Assembly (NCBI GenBank): GCA_014607495.2
Contig: CP053161.1
Location: 7,759,115-7,823,114, forward strand
DNA: 64,000 bases
Source: Carposina sasakii
Taxonomy: Eukaryota; Arthropoda; Insecta; Lepidoptera; Carposinidae
Direction of reading: 5' to 3'
Below, piece after piece: positions 33,666-45,638 of the stretch. Position 1 is the stretch's first letter. Each line of letters starts with the position of its first letter. A model generated the notes under the pieces. That model ran no database searches, had not been told where the DNA came from, and was given only the letters and a program-made list of their open reading frames with translations. The translations under genes and the position numbers were made by a program.

Positions 33666-35620
33666 AGTTTACTATAATTTACAGCAATGTAGTTACAATT
33701 TTCTGGTAGTTTCAATTAACAAATACGGTAACATAAAGCTAACAGAGTGGGTGAACACAGCTTAATAAGCGAGTAAACTTTCCTGAATGAACATTTACGT
33801 TTGTAGGTAGAAAATAATTATTTGATAAGCATATAATTCGTTTGGTACAAGTGTATACAGACGGGTGAAAATTATTTCGGGGGCCTGCCGGTTGGCAAGC
33901 GTTCAAAGGGACGCCGAGCGGCGGTTACGCGGGAACCGCCTAGGGTCGCCACATCACATCCCATTTGTACGATTTCCCTACTGAGTTGCGGACAGTTATT
34001 GCCTGCTCTTACAAATTGAACAGCTTTTTAAGCGGATGCTTGTACAATATATGGCAGATATGATTAGGCTTATTCACTGAACTAAATTTTATATCTGTTA
34101 CAAAAATTATTTTGATCAACCATTTCATTTGTGTACCTACACAATATTTGTCAGAGTTTAATTATAGTATTGGAATTTTTATTTATTAGCAAAAAGAATA
34201 GATACAATTCAGAGTACAATTCAATACTGTTATGGTAATTTTAAAAGGCATTATAGATGCAAATGATAGGCATTGTATTATTTAGGCTGGCATACATCGG
34301 GAAACCACATAGTAGGTACACAAACATTTAGGTGTTGTCCTATTCACATAGGTAGGTACTTATATTAATAACGGTCAATCGCACGAACGGTAGGATCGCA
34401 TGCCGAATACCTGAGCTTACAGTTTATTCCAATTCCAATAACCGATTCCAAAGGATTTTTTGCATTTTCAGATTAATTGTTCCATTGTTTTTATACAAAA
34501 TGTAAAAAATTTAGAATATGAAAATCCGACATTCTATAGGTATATGATCTCTAGTATTGGAATTGACCATAAATCCGTTTACAGTAGAATGATGGTATCA
34601 TGCACGAAATTAAAAGTAGGATTTGGTTCTAAATGGTCATGAAAACGTTTTCACGTGCTCTATTTAAATAGCAAAGCACTATTAAATGTATCTTACTGCA
34701 TCTAACAGATATTCCTATAAGCAGGCTAGGTATCAGCCCTATATGAATGTCAAGAATCGTCGCGGGCTCCGATTCCATCCAACTCACCGCGACACACTTA
34801 CCGACCGAATTAATTATTACGAAATACAGACAACAGAAATTACATTTTATTTTATAAGAGAATATACCTATAGACGGCATGAACGTATAAAGAACAACGG
34901 ACGTAATGCTGTCACTGCACAGGTTGAAGCACCGTAATGGCGGCGCGTTGTGTATGTGTGCGGATTTTCTGGTAGGCGCCAAGATTACTATGGTTTGTAT
35001 TTGTGGGTGGATAACGCGTCAATACACATACCTAGTACGTTACCGAGCTTAATATGAATGCTTCACTCTGTGTAGTGACAACACTCTGTCCGATTCTTTA
35101 TACGTTCATGATAGACAATTATTGACATTCATATTCCCAAAATGGGGTAGCCTGCAGAATCATAAAGAACACTCCATGTTTTCTTTAACATGTAAGTGAT
35201 CGAAACGCTAAAGTAAAAAAAAATAGACTACATGTGCTCATAATATTTGAGGATTGAAAAATTGTTAACCTCATTTTTTAAAGTAGGTTATAATGTAATA
35301 TGTAGGAACTTTTGTAGTAGTGGGATCAAAATGAGTAAATTTTACCTGACTCAGTGTGCTTCCCTATCTCAAAAACTAAAAGGCTTAATATGTTTATACG
35401 TACCTACCTATCTACGTATTATCGGAAAAAATACCTTTTCGTTTTTCCTGCAATAAACATGATAGAAGTTTCTGATTACCTATAAAATTAATATTTATTT
35501 TAAGCACCGTGGATTCGCATGGATTCATTGAAAGGCAATAAGGATTATTCTGGGATATAATTAGCAAATATCGATTATCATTGTCGTGTTGATTTTATTT
35601 ACTACAATCATACCAAATTC
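33666..35620. other. Intergenic, nothing recognised beyond fragments
   Basis: A small GC-rich patch lies at 33880-33955. A partial repeat at about 35165-35280 shares AGACTACATGTGC with 41245-41275. The facing 117- and 83-aa frames near 34629-34982 are antisense to each other and not supported. Confidence 0.4.
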
Positions 35621-35624
35621 CAGG

Positions 35625-35915
35625 TTTTTAGGGTTCCGTACCTCGAAAGCTAAAAACGGAACTCTTTTTTCTCAGGAACGCGTGAAAAAATAAAACTTCT
35701 AAGCCAACGCAATCAAAAGGTTTATGCGAAAAATTTCCGCAAATTTTCGACTTCTCAAGGGAATCGAAACCTACAGGGTACTTCTCGTGAACTTTGAATC
35801 TTGAAATTTGGTACGAAGCAACGTCATCTAGCACAGATAACAGAAAAAACCGTAAATTTTTAGTTACATCATATAATAAAACAGGTTGGTACGGAACCCT
35901 CGGTGCGCGAGTCCG
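35625..35915 (-). repeat. GGTTCCG-family dispersed repeat, opposite copy
   Basis: Reverse-oriented relative of 1-250 with both ends present: AGGGTTCCGTACCTCG on the left and TGGTACGGAACCCTCGG...GTCCGACTAGCAC on the right. The 119-aa minus frame through it is repeat-derived. Confidence 0.65.
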
Positions 35916-35919
35916 ACTA

Positions 35920-36465
35920 GCACTTGGGAGTATGGTGATATTTTTTACAAAATCATTTTTTTCTTGAAACAATTTTTCCATTCGCAAAATTTCCCGATTT
36001 GTTATTTATATATTTATTATCTGTTATATTATTTATATCGAATTCCCTGGTTTCCTGTTTTCTCGATAGTAATAATTCCATTCGTAAAATTGAACAATCT
36101 TGTTAAATCCAAATAGTTTATTACAAAAACACTTTCCTACACTTTAAACAGATGTACTAAAAGTAGGTATTGGAGCCATTTTATTCATATTCTATTATAC
36201 GAGTAAACCTTGCCAGTTCAAAGCTGTATCGAAAGGAAGCTATTGTTCAAAGTAGCTATATGTTTATTATCAAGAAGAAATAGCGGTAAAATATGCGTAT
36301 GGAATAATCTCATCTGGTAAAAAGCTATATCAGTAAATTAAACTTCGAAAAAATCAGCGAAATAAAACAAAAAGTTTGGTAAATTTCGCGAATGGAAAAA
36401 TTTGCTTCAAGAAAAAATGATTTTGTCAAAAATGTCACCATACTCGCACTTGGCCGGTTTTTGTT
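35920..36465. repeat. Inverted pair of ~70-bp blocks
   Basis: 35923-35995 (GCACTTGGGAGTATGGTGAT...CCATTCGCAAAATTTCC) is repeated in reverse at about 36390-36458, separated by about 400 bp of AT-rich sequence. This could be a foldback element or two opposite insertions. Confidence 0.55.
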
Positions 36466-36686
36466 TTTGAGAGTGGAAAATCTCCAACAGTTATTTAACA
36501 GTTAGAAATTTTTAACACGCCCATCTATTTTACAAGCCGCCCTCAAATTAGAAATACTTACCTATATGATATTACGGTTGGTGAAATGCGATGGTACTCA
36601 TGTTATGTGATGTTATATTACTACGGTACCTACAAAAAGATCAATGTGCCCACGAATAAAATTATAATTCGGTATTGACGCACATT

Positions 36687-36967
36687 AGGGGCCAATTCTC
36701 GAAAAGTCTCGAGTGGGAACGAAGCCGAAACGGAACCGTTGTAGGCGCTCAGAACAAAGCAATAATTACTTTATGGTGACGTAATTAGACACATTTCAGC
36801 ACGAGACAGATATTTGTTTTATTCTGTCATACTCGTGACCGATGCGTGCTTATGATGTTCCTTACGAGTATAACTCAAGCGGTAAGTATATATTGCTTCA
36901 CACCGCGTTTCGTTAACTGTTCGAGTGATTGCATTTCGGCTCAAAAATTTTCAAGAATTGCCCCCCT
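36687..36967. mobile_element. 281-bp MITE-like element
   Basis: Imperfect terminal inverted repeats AGGGGCCAATTCTCGAAAA and (reversed) AGGGGGGCAATTCTTGAAAA bound a non-coding interior. A target duplication is not clear, so the superfamily is undetermined. Confidence 0.55.
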
Positions 36968-37309
36968 GTACAGTCTAATCCGTACCTAAATGTATTCAGA
37001 TGAATGTGCTAATGTATAATGAAATTGGCTTGTCTGTTGATTTTACAAACATAAACTTTTCGCATGCCTTTTTAAAACTGTTTACATTGTGTTTTACATC
37101 ATGATGTTAGTTTATATTGTCAATAATATAACTTCTATGTTGCTCTGGGAGTGAAAAAAAAAAGTATAATACAGTTGCTTCTCTTCCCTGGCATACTGTA
37201 CAAGTCAGTAGAGGGACAAGAGGGTCTTGGTGTTTTGTAGGCGATGGGCTGACCACCTGTCACTACTAATCGAACTTGTACATCTCAACTATACCCTCAA
37301 ATTGGTTAG

Positions 37310-37385
37310 AAGTGGCACCATCTGGTTCTATCGGCCCTTGGTGTTCTGCCTGCCTCCTAAGGTATAAAGGCGTGATTATATTATA
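37310..37385 (+). repeat. Retroelement tail, second copy
   Basis: AGAAGTGGCACCATCTGGTTC...GTATAAAGGCGTGATTATAT matches 12085-12170. Confidence 0.5.
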
Positions 37386-37837
37386 TATGAAATTAAATAC
37401 GAATTAAATATTTTTATTTTAAGCTATTTTTCTTGTTTGTTTATCTATATGATGTTTATGTTTCTATAGAACATGAGTCGTGAGAAGTTATTAGATCATA
37501 ACTGCCAAAATCAAATTGTCCACTTGAATAAGCCATGTTGAGTATAACGGTATAGACAGATGATATACCACCTAAGTATGTACCTATTTTCTCATTTATT
37601 AGTCCTCAAGTCCCAGTAATTTTTCTCTTTAGGTAAATGAATTCATAATAAGTTATTAATAAATTCCCAAGTTTATTAACACAAGTACATTTTAAAAAAA
37701 CGACAAATATTCCAGCGTCATTGATTTAACCTGCGATGTTTTGCCAGTTTGGCTTAGCAGATTGAAAGCACGACTTTACAATCTAGTCGAAAGTGTAATA
37801 AATAATGTTTGCATGTGTGTCGGCACGTTTTTATACG

Positions 37838-37925
37838 TGTGCGGTGTTGGGCGGGCGGGCCGCGCAGTCGCGCAAACGCAGCGAGCCGCGCCGACCGGAC
37901 CGATCGAGTGCGCCCGGGCATCTCT
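37838..37925. promoter_or_regulatory. CpG-rich patch, possible promoter or 5' UTR exon
   Basis: A sharp GC/CpG-rich island (GGGCGGGCGGGCCGCGCAG, GAGCCGCGCCGACCGGACC) lies in AT-rich DNA. The 74- and 84-aa plus frames reflect its composition. It lies 12.5 kb upstream of the plus-strand exons at 50.36 kb, which need an upstream non-coding exon because an in-frame stop precedes their ATG after a splice acceptor. The link is inference. Confidence 0.35.
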
Positions 37926-38619
37926 CAACTACTTTCTTTCCACCAATTTATTAATGTACGTGTAAACAAAAATGATGTTCCAATTCAAGTGATTGTGTTC
38001 GCAACTCGAATCAGTGCTGCGAAGTTCGTAATGACGTATCCAATCATATCGGAAGTGCAGTGATCGGAATCAAATAGATCTCTATAAAATCAAGTGTTAT
38101 GTAACGTTCGTTAGTTGAGCGAGCGATGTACGAGTATGAGATGAGTGGATTGAATTGTTTTATCATTTGAGTTTTTTCAAGCTAAAGCGAGAAGGTCTTC
38201 CTATAAATATAAATACGAATCGATATGACGTGTAATAAAAGCAATTTATAGTCAATGGGTCATTTGTTATAAGGAATACCTAACTAAATTATAAAGTAAA
38301 TACTTATTGTTCAAAAGTTATAAAAAAATATATACCTACTTATGGCAATATGTACCGGCAAACGGTCAAATTAATATTTATCAATAAGCTATATTCGAAA
38401 CTAGAACAAGGTAATCTGGCTTTGAGACCTTGAATGTTGGGTATATGTACATGCATCCTAAGAATTACATATCTATATTATTTTTCAATTTTCTTTGGGT
38501 GATTTTTGCACGATAAGATTCATATACAAACACACCTTATGGTCACGACCATAAAATACTCCCATAAGGAAAATGGCACTGACTGCTGTATTACTTTCTT
38601 AAGCTACTTAATATAATAT

Positions 38620-39060
38620 TATATTAAAGGGTAAATATTTTAAATAGTCGTCTCTCAGAACTTCGCAATAAAATTTTAAAATCGTTTCATTTACATAAAT
38701 TGATCTGTGTCTTTGATGTTCCTTTGGATTATAAGGGAATACTAATAAAGAATTTCCAGATATTCCTACGGAAACGGGAAAAAATGCAGAAATCATGAAA
38801 TTTTTAAAAACGCTTATTCGCGAAAGTTTTTTTTTATGTTTTTATTTTGGGCAGTGACAAAGCAAGAATTTTTCAAAATTCTCACAGGAAGCAAACATTA
38901 TGGGAGTCATTATGTGGTTATTAAACCGATTGATGTTCAAAGATGGGCATGTATGTTCCTTGGGTAACGTCAGAAAAGGATGTCTCGATATTCCCATTGC
39001 TGCGGGAAAAACGAGATTTCTAATTTCCATAAAGTTTTCCGTAAAGCGGACAAAATAACG
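38620..39060. repeat. Diverged copies of the CCCACGGGA tandem-unit family
   Basis: ATTTCCAGATATTCCTACGGAAACGGG and TCTCGATATTCCCATTGCTGCGGG are decayed versions of the unit found at 43213-43990 and 62811-63683. The 62-aa minus frames here are repeat-derived. Confidence 0.45.
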
Positions 39061-40228
39061 TAGGCGAAATGAACCTAACCATGTCTTTGAAAAAGTTCTG
39101 GAAAAATTTAATTAAACAAAAGCAACCTAGAAACAAAGTTACGGAGTCGTATGAAAAGAACATGCTAGAACTCTTAAAAGGCAAGAAACCTCTCACAATT
39201 CTCGGTTAAACTTTCCCACTTTTTTTCCTTTACTTTATAAGTTTACGCAAATAACATGATCGTTTACTTTAAAGAATTAAGATGTGCAGGCACTGATCTA
39301 TACGAGAAAATATTTAGAACTAACTAACCCGGCGAAGTTCGTACCGCCTTATTTCTTAGGTTTTCTAAAATCTGATTTAAATTTTTTTTAAAACTGTACA
39401 TGCATCTCTTCTTTAATGTTGTATGCCATATTTCTTTTTGTGTGTGTGCAATAAAGAATAAAGAAAAGAAAGAAAACTTTTTTAATACAAACCTTTTCCT
39501 AGAAATAACAAACACAAAAAAAAAAAAAAAAAAATTGGTCCAGTACAAAAATGCTTGTATAGCTATGGACATTCTTATATACCTTCAGTCTATCATACCT
39601 GATCTACCTCTATCATTACAATTCTTCCTTAACCAATTAAAAATATATAAACTAAAATAGATATAACGATGATAAAAATATTAAAAAAACATATCACTCT
39701 ATAAACGTGGGGGTAAAAGATAGTAAGTATTTCTATTCAAATCCATAATGTTATACAAGTACCGTAATCACGGGTCTATGGTACGTTTCGCTCGGTGGAT
39801 TATTATTTCTATCTATCTATAGGTATATCTATATCTCATCTTATTGTATTTTATATATAATAATAATTTTTTTAAAACGAAAAACCGACTTCCTCCCAAA
39901 ACTCGAGCTTACTAAAGTAAAATTTAACTAAAGGGCAAATATATATTGCGTTAAGCCGTGTACGAAGTTTAGGAGGCATAATATTGTCAGATTTATATAA
40001 CTTTTATATAAAATAGGCCACATGACAAAAGAGAAAAAGGACTAGGCTTCGAAACTTTACGTCTGACAATATGATGATTATGATGATAATGATGACCTCC
40101 GACCAATTTAGGTCATGCCGACCACTTCTACTCCTAGATATTACTAAGTTGGCGTTCATGCGCTCGGTGATGGCTTACATTTACATAGCCAATCTTCGCC
40201 CTGAATGCCCGCGCACACAGAGGACAGG
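39061..40228. other. Intergenic with poly(A) tract
   Basis: A pure A run lies at about 39516-39534 and a CGACTTC-type retroelement end near 39885-39900. No gene is supported. Confidence 0.4.
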
Positions 40229-40775
40229 TTAGTGCGCCATTATTGTATTATAGATAATGGCAGCAGGAGGACGAGTCTTTAGTTCATCACGTTTAGCGTC
40301 AAGGTCAGCTTGACGCTGCTCCTCGAACTCGTGTACTTGCTTTATCACCGTCCTGCGCCACTCTGGTCGTTGTGCTGACAAAACTTCCCATTTAGATGGA
40401 TCTATATTGCATCTCTTCATCTCTTTTCTGAACATCTTTGTATCTGAGGAGTTGCCCGCCGCGTTTCCGCTTGCCCTCCTCTAGTTTATAAAAGAAGATG
40501 CTCTTAGCCAATCTCTCCTCCGCCATACGAGACACCTGACCGCACCACCGAAGCTGCCGACGCATTAAGTAGGCCTCAATGCCACTTACATTGGCTCTTC
40601 GCAATACTTCGGTATTACGCACTCGGTTGGACCATCTGATTCTCATGATGGATCGGAGACACTTGAGGTGGAATCGATCCAGAGTGCGTATGTGGCGACG
40701 GTACATGCACCACGCCTCGGAGGAATATAAGAGATTTGGCAGCACAACAGCCATGTACACACTTATTTAAGCAAC
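40229..40775 (-). pseudogene. RTE-like non-LTR retrotransposon 3' end, frameshifted
   Basis: The minus strand encodes [54 protein letters not shown] and [15 protein letters not shown] residues (40760-40440). A frameshift near 40435 leads to [22 protein letters not shown] and RQADLDAKRDELKTRPPA (to 40229). This is the conserved C-terminal region after the RT of RTE-type LINEs. The copy is 5'-truncated with no endonuclease or RT catalytic box. The plus-strand 63-aa frame is a shadow. Confidence 0.8.
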
Positions 40776-40784
40776 ATATAATTA

Positions 40785-41500
40785 CACTCCTTCTTCCTGC
40801 CCTGTTCCCAATCATTTGGGGTCGGTGCAATATATAGGTACTCTTTTTTCATTCATCCCTATTATCCGTCATCTCGTTATTCTCATGTCTACCTCTTCCT
40901 CTATAATCATCTTACTTCGGACACGGCTTAACGCAACATATAATTTAATGACTTAACACAATTATCTTTATCTTCATAAGCCTATTGCAGTCCATTACTG
41001 GACGTAGGCCTCCCCCTGCCATAGGGGGATTTTGTTACTAAAAAGTTCCACTATCTGTTTTTCGGCGGCTCCATCATCAGACCCTCGTTTCCTTTATATT
41101 ATGTGTAGCTGACCAAAATTCTCTATAAAAATCTAAAAACGGACTACTCGTGCCTTTTATATTTGAGGATATCCCTAGATTCCTTAGAGATTCCATCATC
41201 AGATGTTATGTTTTATATGTAGGTGATCAAAACGCTCAGTAAAAGTATAAAAACAGACTACATGTGCCTACAATATTCGAGGATTGCCCTCGATTTCTCC
41301 AAGATCCCATCATCAGATCCTGATATGGTGAATATGGGACCAACCTGGAAGTATACCATGACCAACTATAAAAAAAAATCTGAAATCGGTTCATAAATGA
41401 CGGAGTTCTGAGGTAACACACATAAAAAAAAAAAAATATTAAAAAAAACATACAGACGAATTGATAACCTCTCTTTTTGAAGTCGGTTAAAAATGTAACG
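40785..41500 (+). repeat. Composite of dispersed repeats ending GAAGTCGGTTAAAAA
   Basis: Holds a GGGGTCGGTGCAATATA motif (40815), a TTGCAGTCCATTACTGGACG/CATAGGGGG block (40985-41030), two partial units with ATCATCAGA, and the tail ACATACAGACGAATTGATAACC...GAAGTCGGTTAAAAA. The tail matches 1741-1958. Confidence 0.6.
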
Positions 41501-41515
41501 AATCGCTGTCTGTAC

Positions 41516-41795
41516 ATGGAAGATATATGAGAAAAAATGTTATAGCAGACCTTTATCAACGCAATAGTACTCGATAGAATGATTTTTGGAATTTTTGTCG
41601 GTTTGTCGATTTGTCTGTGCATTTGTGCACGCTAATCTCAGAAACGGCTGAACCGATTTCGATACAATTTTTAGGAATACTCGTATATTGTGACAGGTCC
41701 ACTTAACATGTAGTCTACTTTTTATCCCGGACAATTTCGACATTTTGTTTTTTCTGTAGTCCACGCGGACTGAGTCGCGGGCGTCCACTAGTATT
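41516..41795 (-). repeat. RTE-type repeat, minus copy
   Basis: Reverse complement of the 16895-17160 type, ending GCGGGCGTCCACTAGTA on the plus strand. Its 128- and 82-aa minus frames are repeat-derived. Confidence 0.65.
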
Positions 41796-42057
41796 AACTA
41801 GTAATGTTAGATATAAGTATAAGTAAGTATGTTGTAGCTTTTTACGTATAGTTTTGAATTTTTATGTTTGGAGAGGGATGACGGCAGTGTTCAGAAAAAC
41901 CAGTAATGTAAACCAGTATACTCGTACTCGTACATACACTGTTGGCACTAACTATTGTAAATTATGTGGAAATAAATAACTTATTATATAGCAGTAGGTA
42001 CCTAAGTTATGATTTAAAAGTGAGGTATCACAATCGACTTATCAACTTCGTAGTATA

Positions 42058-42446
42058 CTGGGTGTAAAAAGACAACTTTGTTCTTTTAATACCTCGTATT
42101 CCTTGTAACATCACGATAATTTTTTTCTATGAAAACACCCCTGGGAAACCACGGGTTTCCAAGATATTGAGGTACAAAGTTACATTAATATTATAATTTT
42201 TTTTTACATAAATCCATCTGAAATCGGTTAACAAACATTTTTTTCAAAGATACCATGTCAAAATGTTAGTTTTGTAGATACATTTGTACATTGCGCATCA
42301 AACGAACACATTGCTTGCAATAAAATGACAGTATTTTTTCTTATTTTTTTTGTCGTTTCCCAGGGTCGGTTCCATAGAAGAAAATTATCGTAACCTTACA
42401 AAGAATACGAGGTATTAAAAAAACATTGTTGTCTTTTTACACCCTG
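42058..42446. mobile_element. 389-bp foldback MITE, TATA duplication
   Basis: Arms of about 100 bp (CTGGGTGTAAAAAGACAAC..., with TTTTAATACCTCGTATTC) are inverted at 42340-42446. TATA flanks both sides (42054-42057, 42447-42450). Non-coding. Confidence 0.7.
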
Positions 42447-43046
42447 TATATTTCTGTAGAATAAAATAACAGTGCTGTCCTGAGCTGATGTCACTAGAAT
42501 ACATCAACTGCATCTCTCTCCACGTACGTCGCAAGAGTCGACTATGGAACTTACGCATTCCCTCAAGCGATAAGCTAACAACTTGTCACTGATCATCTGC
42601 ATCTGTCCCCGCTATGCTAAACGTGGTTCTAGAATCTCCTTTAGGATACTGCAGTTTTGACTACCTCATTTCGGGTCTGGATTATGACTCTGTATGTACA
42701 ACAAAAACATGGAGTGTGGTAAGCAGGTGAACGTCATTCTTGCCAATGCATTAGTAACAATTACCTATCTATTGCTCATCCTATTTCTTTGAGTAAATTA
42801 TCAATCAAGCTGATTACAAAAAAATAAATGAAATTGTATTAGGCGTTACAATTCGGAAGTTCAAACATTTACTATGGGTGCGCCCACCACCGGGCCCTAC
42901 ACCCTCCACTGACCCTCGGATCTGATAACTCATAATTACGACAACAGGCACTTGCACTAACTACAATCGCCATGAGAAACCAGACCCGAGCACCTAGCAT
43001 GCAAGACGATACATTGCACCATTCCGAAATCAAAAACTAGATAAAC

Positions 43047-43089
43047 AATCTACATATGTTTCGCCAACAACCGTGGCATCCTCAGGATT
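43047..43089 (-). ncRNA. Hammerhead ribozyme, left arm
   Basis: Identical on the minus strand to the motif described at 47613-47655. Confidence 0.65.
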
Positions 43090-43212
43090 ATAGAAATTAG
43101 TAAATTGGTAAACCACTAATTACTATGAACCTCTAAAACCCAACACATTACTTACACAGAATTAACTACCCTCTACTAAGTATTAAAAAATATATAAATA
43201 ATTACCCACCAT

Positions 43213-44187
43213 CTACACTAATATTATAAAGAGGAAAACTTTGTTTGTTTGGTTGTAATGAATAGGCTCAAAAACTACTGGACCGATTTTAAAAATTCTT
43301 TCACCGTTAGAATCCTTATAGGACCTGGATGAACATAGGCTATAAGAATTTCCCGATATTCCCACGGGAAGGCGACAAACGGGAATTCTATATTTTTTAC
43401 GAAAACCACTATACATATGAAGCTGAAATCGGGCATATATGTTCATTGGGGAGAGCAAGGGAGGACTAAAAACGGATTTCCCGAAATTCCCACGGGAAGG
43501 GGACAAACGGGAATTCATAATTTTTACGAAAACCGCTATACATATTAAGCTGAAATTGGGCATAGATGTTCATTAGGGACTGCAAGTAAGCACTAAGGAC
43601 GAATTTCCCGAAATTCCCACGGGAAGGGGGCCAACGGGAATTAATTATTTTTTATGAAAACGGTTACACATATGAATCTTAAGTTGGGCATATTTGTTTA
43701 TTTGGGACCCCGAGGAAGCACTAGGAACGGATTTCTCGAAACTCCCACGGGAAGGGGACAAACGGGAATTCATTTTTTTACGACAAGCGCGATACATATG
43801 AATTCGAAATTAGACCTGTACGTTCATTAGGGACTGCGAGGGAGCGCTAAGAACGAATTTCCCGAAATTCCCACGGGAAGGGGACTAACGGGAATTCAAT
43901 TTTTTTACAAAAACCGCTGTACATGTGAAGCTAAAATCGGAGACTGCGGGGAAGCACTAAGAATTGATTTCCCGAAATTCCCACGGGAAGGGACTGTCTG
44001 TGCGTTTGTGCACGCTAATCTCAGGAACGGCTTAACCGATTTCGGTGCAGTTTTCAGGAATATATTGTGACAGGTCCCACTTAACATATAGGCTACTTTT
44101 TATCCCGGGAAAATGTTTTTATCCCGGATAATTTCGACATTTTTTTTTCTGTAGTCCACGCGGACGGAGTCGCGGGCGTCCACTAGT
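43213..44187. mobile_element. 975-bp dispersed element with ~127-bp tandem units, inserted in the left Penelope arm
   Basis: The uninterrupted right arm defines exact ends: the insert starts CTACACTAATATTATAAAGAGG and ends GCGGGCGTCCACTAGT, with at most 1-2 bp of target overlap. Inside are a head (ACTACTGGACCGATTTTAAAAATTC), about six units of some 127 bp (CCGAAATTCCCACGGGAAGG), and an RTE-type tail (43990-44187). Relatives lie at 62811-63683 and 63686-63845. The 116- and 60-aa minus frames are repeat-derived. Confidence 0.75.
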
Positions 44188-44406
44188 TATTTATATTTCA
44201 AATAAATATATACTATTTGTGCACACAAACCAAATAGTATTGGGTGAATTAGTTAAATTTAAATGAAAAAATTCAAAAATTCACCAAAATATTGATAAAT
44301 TAGTAAAGAAAAACAAGGATGTATGCAACAACATATTCCATTGCCCACAAAAACAAAAATTGTTATTGACATTGACAAGCCATTATATGTATACTAAAGT
44401 TACTAT

Positions 44407-45501
44407 TTATTTATTTATTCTAGCAATCGAATTTAATAGTGGGGAACAAAATTCAACTTGTTCATTTAAAAGGTTTACACCAGAATATTTGGCCTTCAAA
44501 ATCTCCAACTGTTCCAAAATAGATAGACGAATGCCCTTTTCACACGTATACAGACTAACAAAACTGTGGTCATCTGGAATTTTATGATTTGAAACTAACA
44601 AGTGTTTGGCAAAATGTGATTTTTCAGGGAAATTGTTCCTGTAAGCTGCCAGATGTTCTTGGTATCTAATCTTGAAGTTACGACCCGTTTGACCTATATA
44701 AACAGAATTACAGTCAGGACAGTGCAAGTTATAAACTCCTGATTTTTTATCAATTGGTAATATTTGTTTTGTGTTAATTAATCTATTTAAAGAATTAAAA
44801 GTCTTAAAAGCCACCAAGATGTTTTGTTTTTTCAATGATTTTGCAATCATCTCTGAGATATAGCCAAAATATGGTAAACTACCAGTATAAATATTTGTAA
44901 TCTCCTCTATTTTTGGGTACAACATTTGTTTAACTAAAATGTTTTTCTTTTTATCAATTAGGTTATAAATTAGTTGTGAACTATATCCATTTGATCTGGC
45001 TATTTGTATAATAGTATTTATTTCTTTAACATAATTAAAGTTATTAAGCGGCAACGTTACTAACCTGTGTATCATTGATTTGTATGCCGCAAGCTTATGT
45101 TGCCATGGATGGAAAGAATCAATTGGAATAGTTACATCTGTATGTGTTGGTTTCCGGTAAACTGAAAAATCATGATAATCTCCCAATCTAGTAATAGTTA
45201 CATCTAAAAAATTTATACTATTGTTTATTTCTTGTTCTATTTTAAATTTAATCTTAGGATGTTTTGTGTTAAGGACGTTAACAAAAAGATGAAACTGCCT
45301 AACTGTGCCTGTCCAACATAAGATGATATCATCAACATATCTAAAATAATATTTTATATGATTATTACTATTAACAATATATTCATTTTCAAACCAATCC
45401 ATAAATATATCGGCTAAAAGAGGTGAAAGCGGAGAACCCATAGTAAGACCATCCTTTTGTATGTAATATGTACTATTATAGCAGAAATAATTCTGGCTCA
45501 T
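44407..45501 (-). CDS. Penelope-like RT/GIY-YIG protein, 5'-truncated copy
   Basis: The 364-aa frame starts within the RT domain. It retains MGSPLSPLLADIFMDWFE and the catalytic YVDD, then the linker and the GIY-YIG endonuclease (SGVYNLHCPDCNSVYIGQTG). It is almost identical to the right-arm copy (V for F in NILVKQ, N for S in GVYNL). Upstream (45517-45620) is a 5' piece, DLLDQKARDF, in another frame, so an internal deletion removed about 180 codons. It lacks RT motifs N-terminal to MGSPLSP and should be inactive. Confidence 0.75.
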   Translation of the reverse strand: MSQNYFCYNSTYYIQKDGLTMGSPLSPLLADIFMDWFENEYIVNSNNHIKYYFRYVDDIILCWTGTVRQFHLFVNVLNTKHPKIKFKIEQEINNSINFLDVTITRLGDYHDFSVYRKPTHTDVTIPIDSFHPWQHKLAAYKSMIHRLVTLPLNNFNYVKEINTIIQIARSNGYSSQLIYNLIDKKKNILVKQMLYPKIEEITNIYTGSLPYFGYISEMIAKSLKKQNILVAFKTFNSLNRLINTKQILPIDKKSGVYNLHCPDCNSVYIGQTGRNFKIRYQEHLAAYRNNFPEKSHFAKHLLVSNHKIPDDHSFVSLYTCEKGIRLSILEQLEILKAKYSGVNLLNEQVEFCSPLLNSIARINK

Positions 45502-45638
45502 ACAAAGTCTAGTTAAAGTGCAAAGTCCCTAGCTTTCTGGTCTAAAAGATCAAACTCAACTGGATGAAGCTTAAAAGCCAATTCCATGTGCAAAACCTTT
45601 AAGATAATTTAAAAATACACTTAAAGGTTAGGTTAATA

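Noticed and set aside
34629..34982. 117-aa minus and 83-aa plus frames facing each other
   Set aside because: Mutually antisense with no recognised family; likely chance.
44360..44587. 75-aa ORFs antisense to both Penelope-like copies (also 47090-47317)
   Set aside because: Identical shadows opposite the GIY-YIG region and its 3' flank; no independent support.
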